A DNA stretch of 64,000 bases, taken from positions 18,431 through 82,430 of the forward strand of contig JBIQHF010000015.1 in assembly GCA_044508675.1 (NCBI GenBank), given 5' to 3'. Position numbers and translations under genes: made by a program. Position 1 is the first letter of the stretch, and each line of letters opens with the position of its first letter. The DNA comes from Raineyella sp044508675 (lineage in GTDB: Bacteria > Actinomycetota > Actinomycetes > Propionibacteriales > Propionibacteriaceae). The notes under the pieces were generated by a model that ran no database searches, was not told the origin of the DNA, and saw only the letters and a list, made by a program, of their open reading frames with translations. Below are positions 16,160 through 24,541 of this stretch, piece by piece.

Positions 16160-17284
16160 ATGACAGTTGCAGACTTCCGGGACATCACCGTTGCGGTGGT
16201 CCGGGAGAAGGAAGCCCCCTTCACCGTCGAGCAGGCCCGCCTTCGTGCCCCGCGCGCCGACGAGGTCCTGGTCAAGGTGGTCGCCACCGGGCTGTGCCAC
16301 ACCGACCTGATCGTCCGCGACCAGTACTACCCGGTCCCGCTGCCCGCCGTGCTCGGCCACGAGGGCGCCGGCATCGTCGAGGAGGTCGGGTCCGATGTCA
16401 CCTCGCTGGCACCGGGTGACCCGGTCGTCCTGTCGTACGGATCCTGTGGCAGCTGCGATCGGTGCCGCAGCGGCACGCCCGGCTACTGCGACCAGTTCTT
16501 CAGCCTCAACTTCGGGGGCACCGACGCAGAGGGCAACACGGCGCTGACAGGTGTCGACGGCGAGGCCCTGCACAGCCACTTCTTCGCCCAGAGCTCCTTC
16601 GCCACGTACGCCTTGGCCAAGGAGGGCAACGCGGTCAAGGTGCCCGTCGACGCCCCCCTGGAGCTGCTCGGCCCTCTGGGATGCGGCATCCAGACCGGTG
16701 CCGGCGCGGTGATCAATTCGCTCAAGGTCAGCCCCGGCAGCAACTTTGTCGCGCTCGGTGCCGGAGCGGTCGGGCTCTCCGCGGTGATGGCCGCGCAGGT
16801 CGCTGGCGCAGCCACGATCATCGCCGTCGACGTGGTGCCCTCCCGGCTCGAACTGGCCCGAGAGCTGGGCGCGACCCACACGATCAACACCCGTGAGGTC
16901 GACCTGGTCGCGGGCGTCCGGGAGATCACCGGAGCCGGCGCCCAGTTCGCGCTGGAGTCCACCGGCAGGCCCGAGGTCCTGGCCCAGGGCATCGAGGCGC
17001 TGAGGCCGCTGGGACAGATCGGTGTCGTCGGCGCACCGCAGCTGGGCACGACCGCGCAGTTCGACGTGAACAACCTGCTGCTGGGTGGGCGGACGATCCG
17101 CGGCATCGTCGAGGGCGACTCGGTGCCGAGCGTCTTCATTCCCCAACTGGTCGAGCTGCACAGGCAGGGACGGTTCCCGTTCGACAAGCTCGTACGGTTC
17201 TACGAGCTTGACCAGATCAACGAGGCCGCCCGGGACAGCGTGGCCGGCGGCACCCTCAAGGCCGTCCTTCGCATGCCGCACTGA
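16160..17284 (+). CDS. Zinc-dependent alcohol dehydrogenase, aryl-alcohol (XylB) type
   Basis: A 374-aa medium-chain dehydrogenase. It has the catalytic-zinc ligands in GLCHTD and GHEGAG, the structural-zinc four-Cys cluster in CGSCDRCRSGTPGYC, and the Rossmann nucleotide loop in ALGAGAVGLSAVMAA. The family oxidises benzyl and related aryl alcohols to aldehydes with NAD+. AAGGAG lies before the ATG. With the upstream aldehyde dehydrogenase it forms a two-step alcohol-to-acid route. Convergent to the AraC regulator 35 bases away. Confidence 0.85.
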   Translation: MTVADFRDITVAVVREKEAPFTVEQARLRAPRADEVLVKVVATGLCHTDLIVRDQYYPVPLPAVLGHEGAGIVEEVGSDVTSLAPGDPVVLSYGSCGSCDRCRSGTPGYCDQFFSLNFGGTDAEGNTALTGVDGEALHSHFFAQSSFATYALAKEGNAVKVPVDAPLELLGPLGCGIQTGAGAVINSLKVSPGSNFVALGAGAVGLSAVMAAQVAGAATIIAVDVVPSRLELARELGATHTINTREVDLVAGVREITGAGAQFALESTGRPEVLAQGIEALRPLGQIGVVGAPQLGTTAQFDVNNLLLGGRTIRGIVEGDSVPSVFIPQLVELHRQGRFPFDKLVRFYELDQINEAARDSVAGGTLKAVLRMPH

Positions 17285-17319
17285 GCTCTCCGGCTCGGGC
17301 AGCCGCCGCGGCCATGCAC

Positions 17320-18288
17320 TCAGGGGCAGTCCCCAGGTGCGTGGTCGCGGCGGAACTGCGTGGGGGTCACCCCGTACGTCCGGCGGAACGCACGGGAGAA
17401 CCAGGCCTGGTCATGTACGCCCCAGCGTGCTGCCAGCGCCCCGATCGGCACGTGGCGCAGGCCGGGGTCGGCCAGGTCACGGCCTATCCCCTCGAGGCGG
17501 CGCTCCCGGACCAGGGTCGAGAAGGAGAGGCCCTGCTGGGCGAGCAGGCGCTGCACCGTACGGGTCGAGAGGTTCTGGCCGCGGGCGACCGATTCGAGGC
17601 TGAGGCCGGGATCGGAGAGGCTGGCGGTGATGTGGCCGATCAGTTGCTCGGCGACGACGTCGGCACTCGATTCCACCACCGGGTGGAGCTGCTGTGTCAG
17701 GGCCGCCCGCAGCAGCGAGATGCCGGCATCGCGCAGGTGTCGAACCATCCCGCCGGTCAAGGTGCCGGAGGTGGGACCGGTGGACGTGTGGTCAGCGTCC
17801 ACCAGTCCGGCCAGATAGGAGGAGTACAGGCTTCCGACGCCGGCACCCGCCGGGTGCGGCTGCTCGAGCAGGCGCTCGATCCGGCGATCGGGCAGGTCGA
17901 GGTCCCGTCGGCGGACCGTCATGACGCGGGCCTGCCAGGTTCCCCGCTGCGTCAGGCGGTAGGGCCGCTCCGTGTCGTACAGCATGAACTCGCCCGGCGC
18001 CGCGGCGACCGTTCGTCCCGCCTGCTCGACCGTCACCGATCCCTGCAGCACCAGGCAGACCTTGAGCAGGTCGCTGGCCCGGTGTCGGACAGCCCGCGGT
18101 GAGCGGATCAGCGCCTGCTCGTTCCCGGAGATCCGGTACACGTGCACGTCGTCGAGGGCCAGGGCGTCGAACCCGCCGGTGGGGCGATGGCCCTGCGCGG
18201 GCATTGGTGACGGCTCGAGTCCGTTGAACCGCTCATCCATGGCGTCGTGCCACTGCTCGGGGGTCAGGATGTCGGGCGACCCAACCAT
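17320..18288 (-). CDS. AraC-family transcriptional regulator
   Basis: A 322-aa regulator with an AraC-binding-like sensor domain in the first about 200 residues and a C-terminal pair of helix-turn-helices (LSLESVARGQNLSTRTVQRLLAQQGLSFSTLVRERR, then IGALAARWGVHDQAWFSRAFRRTYGVTPTQFR, both in the expected order). The architecture matches the XylS/FeaR-like group that activates aromatic-compound genes. GAGGTGAG precedes the ATG. Its convergent position next to the alcohol and aldehyde dehydrogenase genes makes it their likely regulator. Confidence 0.85.
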   Translation of the reverse strand: MVGSPDILTPEQWHDAMDERFNGLEPSPMPAQGHRPTGGFDALALDDVHVYRISGNEQALIRSPRAVRHRASDLLKVCLVLQGSVTVEQAGRTVAAAPGEFMLYDTERPYRLTQRGTWQARVMTVRRRDLDLPDRRIERLLEQPHPAGAGVGSLYSSYLAGLVDADHTSTGPTSGTLTGGMVRHLRDAGISLLRAALTQQLHPVVESSADVVAEQLIGHITASLSDPGLSLESVARGQNLSTRTVQRLLAQQGLSFSTLVRERRLEGIGRDLADPGLRHVPIGALAARWGVHDQAWFSRAFRRTYGVTPTQFRRDHAPGDCP

Positions 18289-18615
18289 TGCTCACCTCAC
18301 TTGACCGGTACATCGGCGGACCGGTGGTCAGGCCGCCAGTATGTCCGGGGTCACATCGCATGGCAAGGGACGGGACCGCGGTGCGGTGCGGGGCCCGAGG
18401 TGGAAGGCCGGGCGTCCCGGTCTGACGCCCCCCGTCTTCGCCGACACCAGCCAGATGCGCCCGACACCGGCCGCGACATGGGCCCGGACGGAGGCGCCGA
18501 CACCATCACCAGAGCGCCAGCGGTGTCCGGAGCGCGTCCGGAACATCGAGCGCCAGGAAAGCGCTCGCCCCCGCGGCGATGGACCGCGGGGGCGAGGGGC
18601 AGGCGAGTCGGTGCG
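18289..18615. other. Intergenic region upstream of the AraC gene
   Basis: About 275 bases between the AraC start and the terminator at 18564. It presumably contains the araC-like promoter. No clear -10/-35 pair or gene is seen. Confidence 0.4.
18564..18596 (-). terminator. Hairpin terminator of the phytase/GDPD gene
   Basis: A perfect 13-bp stem (18564-18576 with 18584-18596) around a seven-base loop, 20 bases downstream of the minus-strand stop at 18616. Confidence 0.8.
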
Positions 18616-20847
18616 TCAGCTGACGGCGGCGACGCCCAGGTCGGGGTGGTCGGTGAAGAACCGGTCCATCCCGGCATCGAGGAAGGCCCGCACCTCACCG
18701 GCCATGTCACCCAGCTCGGCCGGGTCGGCGCTGGAGCGGAACTCGGCGGGCAGGAAGTAGTTCTCGGCCCGGAACGTCCAGCCGACCACGACCAGGCCCG
18801 CGGCGTGCGCGTTGGCGATCGCCTCGGTGGGCTCGCCGAGGGTGTCCTCGGCGGTGCGCGGGATCATCACGTCCTTGCAGAAGCCGACCTGGTCGGCGTA
18901 CGTGGCGACCGTGCGCATGCCGGCGCCGGTGACCATGTCGGCATACGGCCGGTCCGGCCGGTCAGCGGGGGCACCGCTGCAGTTGACCAGCTGCACCAGG
19001 GCCACCGGGGTCATCCGGTCCAGCTCGACCAGGTTGCCGACCTCGAAGCTCTGGATCGCGACGGGGGCGGACCTGCGGTTCAGGCCGGCAGCGGTCAGCT
19101 CGGCGACGACCTGCTCCTCCATCGACAGGCTGAGGGAGTCGAAGTAGGTCGGGTGCTTGATCTCGGGCACCACGCCGACCGGCTTGCCGTCGGCGGTCAC
19201 CGAGTGGCGGGCCAGGTCGATGACCTCCTCGAAGGTCGGCACCTGGTAGAGGCCGTCGTACGCTGCGCTGTCCGGGCGCAGCTGCGGCAGGCGCTCGACG
19301 GCGCGCAGCGTACGCAGCTCGGCCAGGGTGAAGTCCTCGGTGAACCAGCCGGTCTGGGACACGCCGTCGATCACCTTGGTGGTCCTGCGGTCGGCGAACT
19401 CGTCCCGGGTCGACACGTCGGTGGTACCGGTGATGTCGTTCTCGTGCCGGTCGACCAGGACGCCGTCCTTGGTCATCACCAGGTCTGGCTCGATCACATC
19501 GGCGCCCTGCTGGATCGCCAGTTCGTACGCGGCCAGAGTGTGCTCGGGCCGGTAGCCGGAGGCGCCCCGGTGCGCGATGACCGGGACGGCGTGGTCGGCG
19601 GCGCTCCGCACGGGGGTCAGGTCGATCACGATCATCTCCGTGTCATCCGGCACGCCCGGGTAGCGGGCGTCGTTGCCGGGGTAGTTGTTGTCGTTGGCGA
19701 TGAGCAGGCGGCCATCCGCCAGCCGCACCACGGTCTCCACCGACTGCATCGGGAAGGAGAACTCCTCGCCCACGCCGTACGCACCGGGGTCGGCAGCCAT
19801 GCCGATCCCGTCTTGGTTCGCGATCTTCAGCAGGTCGACGACCAGCTCCTTGCGCGCGAAGCCCTCCGGGTCGGTCACGTTGAGGTTGACCGAGTAGATG
19901 CGCTTGGTGACCGACTCCGACCCCCAGAGGTCGTCGCGCTCGAGCACGAGTAGCTGGTTGTTGTGCACCGCGAACGCGTCACCGATCAGTGTGTCGTCCC
20001 AGTCGGCCTCGAAGGCCCAGGACTTCTCGGTGTAGCGGCCGGTCCGCGTGTCGAACTGGTAGATCATCCGGCGGCGCTTGTCGGCGTCCTGGGCCAGGTA
20101 GCCCTCGAGGATCGGGTAGAGGTAGCGTCCGTCGATGGAGCCGACCATGGCCTCGAAGCCCTTGGACGAGCGGACCAGTGGGGTCTCGCCTGCCGCCAGG
20201 AACGGGTTGGCCGGCGACTTGCCGTGCGGGAACGGCACCGGGGCCTGCAACAGTTCGCCGTCGGCGCTGACGTGCAGCAGGAACGGGCCGAACTCCTCAC
20301 CGATCCAGAACGTTCCGTCGTGTTGGCGCACGACCGACTCGATGTCGAAGTCGGCCCCGGTCAGCTGGCGGTCCTCGGTGCCCTCGTTGGTGATCGGGAA
20401 TCCGGCGAGCTGGTTCGGGTCGCGCAACTCGACGTGGCGGAGAATCTTGATCTCGCCCTCGCCGCCGTCGGCGGTCTCCCAGGCCGGCTGCACCAGGTAG
20501 AGGCGCAGCAGGAAGTCGACCGAGTTGGTCTTGGCGCCGAAGCCGTTGTCGGGCATGGCCCAGAAGGTGCCGTCACCGTTGTCGATCATCGCCGAGAAGC
20601 CCGGGATGACCTGGCCGGCCCAAGGGCCGACGCGGTCGTTGGCGGGCGTGGCATCGGCGCCGGAGGCAGGGCCCTCGGCCAGATGGTCGGCCGAGAGGGT
20701 CGCCCGCGCCTGCAGGGTCGGGACGACCGTACGGACGGCGGTGGCGGAGGCCTTCTCGGCGGGGGCGGCCATGGCCGTGGTGCCGACGAGTGCGAGGGTG
20801 AGGGCAGCGGTGGTCAGGGCGGCGGTGGCCCTGCGCAGGTTTCTCAT
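18616..20847 (-). CDS. Secreted phytase-like esterase fused to a glycerophosphodiester phosphodiesterase
   Basis: A 743-aa exported two-domain protein. The Sec signal peptide (residues 1-27, cleavage near AMA-AP) is followed by an 'esterase-like activity of phytase' beta-propeller (about 50-412, with GFSAMIDNGDGTFWAMPDNGFG and FDIESVVRQHDGTFWIGEEFGP). A complete GDPD TIM-barrel follows from about 421, beginning IAHRGASGYRPEHTLAAYE (His426, Arg427, Glu435). GDPDs hydrolyse glycerophosphodiesters to glycerol-3-phosphate. Together the domains could scavenge organic phosphate outside the cell. The upstream candidate PHO box fits such a role. The ATG sits six bases from a TAGCTT -10 (leaderless). 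Confidence 0.85.
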   Translation of the reverse strand: MRNLRRATAALTTAALTLALVGTTAMAAPAEKASATAVRTVVPTLQARATLSADHLAEGPASGADATPANDRVGPWAGQVIPGFSAMIDNGDGTFWAMPDNGFGAKTNSVDFLLRLYLVQPAWETADGGEGEIKILRHVELRDPNQLAGFPITNEGTEDRQLTGADFDIESVVRQHDGTFWIGEEFGPFLLHVSADGELLQAPVPFPHGKSPANPFLAAGETPLVRSSKGFEAMVGSIDGRYLYPILEGYLAQDADKRRRMIYQFDTRTGRYTEKSWAFEADWDDTLIGDAFAVHNNQLLVLERDDLWGSESVTKRIYSVNLNVTDPEGFARKELVVDLLKIANQDGIGMAADPGAYGVGEEFSFPMQSVETVVRLADGRLLIANDNNYPGNDARYPGVPDDTEMIVIDLTPVRSAADHAVPVIAHRGASGYRPEHTLAAYELAIQQGADVIEPDLVMTKDGVLVDRHENDITGTTDVSTRDEFADRRTTKVIDGVSQTGWFTEDFTLAELRTLRAVERLPQLRPDSAAYDGLYQVPTFEEVIDLARHSVTADGKPVGVVPEIKHPTYFDSLSLSMEEQVVAELTAAGLNRRSAPVAIQSFEVGNLVELDRMTPVALVQLVNCSGAPADRPDRPYADMVTGAGMRTVATYADQVGFCKDVMIPRTAEDTLGEPTEAIANAHAAGLVVVGWTFRAENYFLPAEFRSSADPAELGDMAGEVRAFLDAGMDRFFTDHPDLGVAAVS

Positions 20848-20853
20848 GCCCTG

Positions 20854-20859
20854 AAGCTA
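20854..20859 (-). promoter_or_regulatory. -10 hexamer of a probable leaderless transcript (phytase/GDPD gene)
   Basis: TAGCTT on the minus strand, six bases upstream of the ATG at 20847, with no ribosome site. Confidence 0.45.
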
Positions 20860-20886
20860 GGAAGTGGGTGGGACTGTTCAGGGACA

Positions 20887-20908
20887 TCTGGATGAGCGGG
20901 GGATGAAC
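20887..20908 (-). promoter_or_regulatory. Candidate PhoP box: two 11-nt direct repeats
   Basis: Reading the minus strand, GTTCATCCCCC is directly followed by GCTCATCCAGA. Actinobacterial PHO boxes are 11-nt direct repeats with a GTTCACC core. A weaker third unit (20876-20886) would place the array just upstream of the -10 at 20854. The downstream gene encodes a phosphate-scavenging enzyme. Confidence 0.5.
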
Positions 20909-20952
20909 ATTCGGTGGGGGTCTGAACGGGCAGTCAGGCCCTGCCGGGCCCG

Positions 20953-22659
20953 TCAGGCGGTGCCTGCCTCCATCGCGGCCCGCGGCCGCTCGGGCGGGAT
21001 CGCGGCGAGCAGCGCCTTGGTGTAGTCCTCGCGCGGTTCGCGGAACAGCTCGACCGCCGCCCGCTTCTCGACCGAGCGGCCCTTGCGCATCACCATCACG
21101 TCGTGGCTCATCTGCTGCACCACCGCCAGGTCGTGCGCGATGAACAGGTAGGTCAGCCCCAGCCGTTCCTGGAGCTCGCGGAGCAGGTCGAGCACCTTGG
21201 CCTGCACCGACACGTCGAGGGCACTGGTCGCCTCGTCAAGGATGACCAGATCCGGCTCGAGCGCGAGCGTACGGGCGATCGAGACGCGCTGGCGCTGGCC
21301 ACCGGAGAGCTCATGCGGAAAGCGACTGGCGAAGTCGTGCGGCAGGTCGACCATGTCCAGCAGGTCCCGGATCCGCTGCTGGCGGGAGCCGGCGTCCGAG
21401 CCGCCCAGGCCGTGCACGACCAGCGGCTCGGCGATCGACCGGCCGACCTGGGTGCGCGGGTCCAGGGAGGAGAACGGGTCCTGGAACACCATCGCCAGCC
21501 GCCGGCGGACCTGCTTGCGCTCGGATCGGCGCAGGGCGAACAGGTCGATCTCGCCCAGCCTCGCGGTGCCCGCATGCGGCTCGACCAGACCGGTCAGGGC
21601 GTTGGCGATCGTCGACTTGCCGGACCCCGACTCGCCCACGATACCCAGCGTGTGCCCGCGCCGCACCTCGAAGGAGACGTCGTCGACCGCGTGCACGACC
21701 GTCTTCCCGTGCGGGGTCTGCACCGGGAAGCGTACGTCCAGGCCCTCGACCCGCAGCAGCGCCGGCGCGTCCTGCGCGGGGGGCAGGTGGTGCGAGGGGT
21801 CGATCAGCGGGCGCGCCGCCAGCAGGATGCGGGTGTACTCCTCGCGCGGCCGGTCGAAGACGTCGAGGATCGGGGCCTGCTCCACGACCCGGCCCGCCCG
21901 CAGCACCGTGACGTCGTCGGCGACCTGGCCGATGACGCCCAGGTCGTGGCTGATCCAGATCACCGCGCTGCCGAGGCGGTGCTGCAGGTCCCGGACCAGT
22001 TCGACGATCTGGCGCTCGGTGGTCACGTCGAGGGCCGTGGTGGGCTCGTCGGCGATCAGCAGCTCGGGATCGCAGGCCAGGGCGACCGCGATCATCACGC
22101 GCTGGCGCTGCCCGCCGGACAGCTGGTGCGGGTAGGAGCGCAGCCGGTTCTCCGGCTCCGGGATGCCGACACTCTCCAGCAGCTGGAGCGCACGGGCCCG
22201 CGCCTGCTTGGGGGTCTGCCGGGTGTGCGCCTCGAGCGACTCGGTGATCTGGCGCTCGAGAGTGAGTAGCGGGTTCAGCGAGGTCGACGGGTCCTGGAAG
22301 ACGAAGCCGATCCGTGAGCCGTGCACCCGGCGCAGCTGGGCCGGCGTCGCGCCGACCAGCTGGGTCGTGCCGTCCAGCATCGCCGAGCCGGTGGCCCATG
22401 AGGCCGGGGCGTCCATCAGCCCGGTCGCCGCGAGCACCGTGATCGACTTGCCGGACCCCGATTCGCCGACCAGCCCGAGGGTCTGGCCCTTCTCGACCCG
22501 GAACCCGATGTCCTCCACGATGGTGCGCCGCCCGATCGTGACCATCAGGTCGCGGACCTCGAGAACGGGCCCGGTCGCTGCCGGACCGGGTGGACGAGCG
22601 CCAGGCGTACGGGACCCCGATGAACGATCGCGTGGCGTACGGCTCGGTGGCCTGCTCAT
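20953..22659 (-). CDS. Oligopeptide-type ABC importer, two ATPase domains fused (DppD-DppF)
   Basis: A 568-aa protein with two complete ABC ATPases. Domain 1 has Walker A GESGSGKSI and signature LSGGQRQRV, with Walker B LLIADEPTTALD. Domain 2 has GESGSGKST, LSGGQRQRV and LVILDEATSALD. The two correspond to the separate DppD and DppF proteins of peptide/nickel importers. The ATG at 22659 overlaps the permease stop (ATGA), so the longer frame upstream is not used. It ends a four-gene operon reading leftwards. Confidence 0.9.
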   Translation of the reverse strand: MSRPPSRTPRDRSSGSRTPGARPPGPAATGPVLEVRDLMVTIGRRTIVEDIGFRVEKGQTLGLVGESGSGKSITVLAATGLMDAPASWATGSAMLDGTTQLVGATPAQLRRVHGSRIGFVFQDPSTSLNPLLTLERQITESLEAHTRQTPKQARARALQLLESVGIPEPENRLRSYPHQLSGGQRQRVMIAVALACDPELLIADEPTTALDVTTERQIVELVRDLQHRLGSAVIWISHDLGVIGQVADDVTVLRAGRVVEQAPILDVFDRPREEYTRILLAARPLIDPSHHLPPAQDAPALLRVEGLDVRFPVQTPHGKTVVHAVDDVSFEVRRGHTLGIVGESGSGKSTIANALTGLVEPHAGTARLGEIDLFALRRSERKQVRRRLAMVFQDPFSSLDPRTQVGRSIAEPLVVHGLGGSDAGSRQQRIRDLLDMVDLPHDFASRFPHELSGGQRQRVSIARTLALEPDLVILDEATSALDVSVQAKVLDLLRELQERLGLTYLFIAHDLAVVQQMSHDVMVMRKGRSVEKRAAVELFREPREDYTKALLAAIPPERPRAAMEAGTA

Positions 22660-23555
22660 CGCATCCTCGCTTCGATCAGGCTGCGCTGTTTGGGGTCCAT
22701 CACGTCGCGAAGCCCGTCGCCGAACAGGTTGAACGCCAGCACGGTCAGGAAGATCGCCGCGCCGGGGAAGATCGACATCCACCAGGCCTGGCTGACCCAG
22801 CCCTGCGCGTCGAAGATCATCCGGCCCCACGAGGGCGCGGGCGGCTGGATGCCCATGCCGAGGAACGACAGCGTCGCCTCGGTCAGGATCGCGAACGCCA
22901 GCGACAGCGAGGTCTGCACGATGATCGGCGGCAGGATGTTCGGCAGCACCCGGCGGGACAGGATGAACCCGTGGCCGGTGCCCATCGTGCGGGAGACCTG
23001 GACGAACGGCTCGACGCTGACCGACAGGGTCGAGGCGCGCGCGACACGGGCGAAGATCGGGGTGTAGACGATGCCCACGGCCAGCATCGTGGTCCACTTG
23101 CCGGCGCCGAGGATCGCGACGATCACCAGCGCGAGCAGCACCACCGGGAACGCGAACATGACGTCGACGATCCGCATCACGATGGTGTCCAGGATCCCGC
23201 GGGCATAGCCTGCGACGATGCCGATCGTGGTGCCGACGCCCAGGGAGAACGCGACCGAGATGACCGCCACCTGCAGCGACACCGAGGCCGAGGCCACCAC
23301 CCGGCTGAACACGTCGCGGCCCAGGTCGTCGGTCCCGAACAGGTGCTCGGCGCTCGGCGGCCGCAGGGCGTTGAGCACATCAGTGCTGTTCACCCCGTAC
23401 GGGATGACGAAGCGGCCGAGGACGGCGGTGGCGACGACGAGCACCAGGACGATCGCCGACACGACCGTGACCGGGTTGGAGAACAGGACCCGCCAGGTCG
23501 GCAGGCGCTGGTGCGGGATCGCCGCGTCGGAGGGCGACGGGGGGAGATCGGTCAC
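22656..23555 (-). CDS. Oligopeptide-type ABC importer permease, DppC type
   Basis: A 299-aa permease with six hydrophobic segments and the family blocks HLFGTDDLGRDVFSRVV and ILTEATLSFLGMGIQPPAPSWGRM. The GTG at 23555 is preferred to the GTG at 23561, because AGGAGG (minus strand over 23561-23566) is five bases from the former and overlaps the latter. It partners the DppB-type permease encoded immediately upstream. Confidence 0.85.
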   Translation of the reverse strand: MTDLPPSPSDAAIPHQRLPTWRVLFSNPVTVVSAIVLVLVVATAVLGRFVIPYGVNSTDVLNALRPPSAEHLFGTDDLGRDVFSRVVASASVSLQVAVISVAFSLGVGTTIGIVAGYARGILDTIVMRIVDVMFAFPVVLLALVIVAILGAGKWTTMLAVGIVYTPIFARVARASTLSVSVEPFVQVSRTMGTGHGFILSRRVLPNILPPIIVQTSLSLAFAILTEATLSFLGMGIQPPAPSWGRMIFDAQGWVSQAWWMSIFPGAAIFLTVLAFNLFGDGLRDVMDPKQRSLIEARMR

Positions 23556-23565
23556 GGCCACCTCC

Positions 23566-24534
23566 TCAGGACAGTCGGATCCGCGGGTCGACGACCGCGT
23601 ACAGCAGGTCGACCACGAAGTTGACCAGCAGGAACATGGCCGCCACCAGCAGCACCGCGCCCTGCACCACCGGGTAGTCGCGGGCGAGCACGCTGTCGTA
23701 GATCAGCCGGCCGAGCCCCGGCCAGGCGAACACGACCTCGATCACCATCAGGCCGGACAGGATGGTCGCGAGTTGGATCCCGGTGATGGTCAGGATCGGG
23801 ATCAGCGCGTTGCGGACGATGTGCCGACTGGTCACGATGCGTGAGGGCAGGCCCTTGGACCGTGCCGTACGGACGTACCCGGAGGACTTCACCTCCAGCA
23901 CGGCCGAACGGATGTAGCGGGTCATGATCGCCGCCGAGATCACCCCGGAGGTGGTCGCCGGCAGGATGACATGGCGCAGCCACTCGCCCGGGTCGACCGC
24001 CAGCGGGGCGTACCCGGAGGAGGGCAGCCAGCCCAGGATCGCGGAGAACAGCATGATGAGCAGCACGCCGAGCCAGAAGTCGGGCAGCGAGACGCCGAAC
24101 TGGGAGCTGATCCGCACGATCGCGTCCGACAGCGTGCCCTCCCGCAGTGCCGCCCAGATGCCCGCGGGGACGGCGATCAGCAGGCCGATCGTGATCGCCA
24201 CCACCGCCAGGGACAAGGTGGCGGGCAACCGGCCGAGGATCAGGTCCACGACCGGCAGCCCGCTGCGGAAGCTGACCCCCAGGTCACCGACCACGACCCC
24301 ACCGAGGTAGTTCAGGAACTGCACCGGGACCGGCTGGTCCAGCCCCGACCGGGCGAGCAGCGCATCGTACGCCTCCTGCGTGAAGCGAGTGCCGAGGGCG
24401 AGCCGGATCGGGTCACCGGGCACCAGTTGCAGCATGGCGAACACGACGACGATGACGCCGAACAGGACGACCAGGGAGTACCCGAGTCTGCGCAGGACGA
24501 AGCGGAGCGTCGGGTTCCGGAGGATTCCGGGCAC
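23566..24534 (-). CDS. Oligopeptide-type ABC importer permease, DppB type
   Basis: A 322-aa permease. The N-terminal RLGYSLVVLFGVIVVVFAMLQLVPGDP block, the periplasmic GDLGVSFRSGLPVVDLI motif and the cytoplasmic EAA loop (RTARSKGLPSRIVTSRHIVRNALIPILT) are diagnostic of DppB/OppB proteins. Start GTG at 24534, seven bases after the stop of the binding-protein gene. It forms the channel with the DppC-type protein. Confidence 0.85.
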   Translation of the reverse strand: MPGILRNPTLRFVLRRLGYSLVVLFGVIVVVFAMLQLVPGDPIRLALGTRFTQEAYDALLARSGLDQPVPVQFLNYLGGVVVGDLGVSFRSGLPVVDLILGRLPATLSLAVVAITIGLLIAVPAGIWAALREGTLSDAIVRISSQFGVSLPDFWLGVLLIMLFSAILGWLPSSGYAPLAVDPGEWLRHVILPATTSGVISAAIMTRYIRSAVLEVKSSGYVRTARSKGLPSRIVTSRHIVRNALIPILTITGIQLATILSGLMVIEVVFAWPGLGRLIYDSVLARDYPVVQGAVLLVAAMFLLVNFVVDLLYAVVDPRIRLS

Positions 24535-24541
24535 CGCCGGC

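Noticed and set aside
18247..19953. 568-aa open frame antisense to the phytase/GDPD gene
   Set aside because: Antisense shadow of a clear two-domain enzyme.
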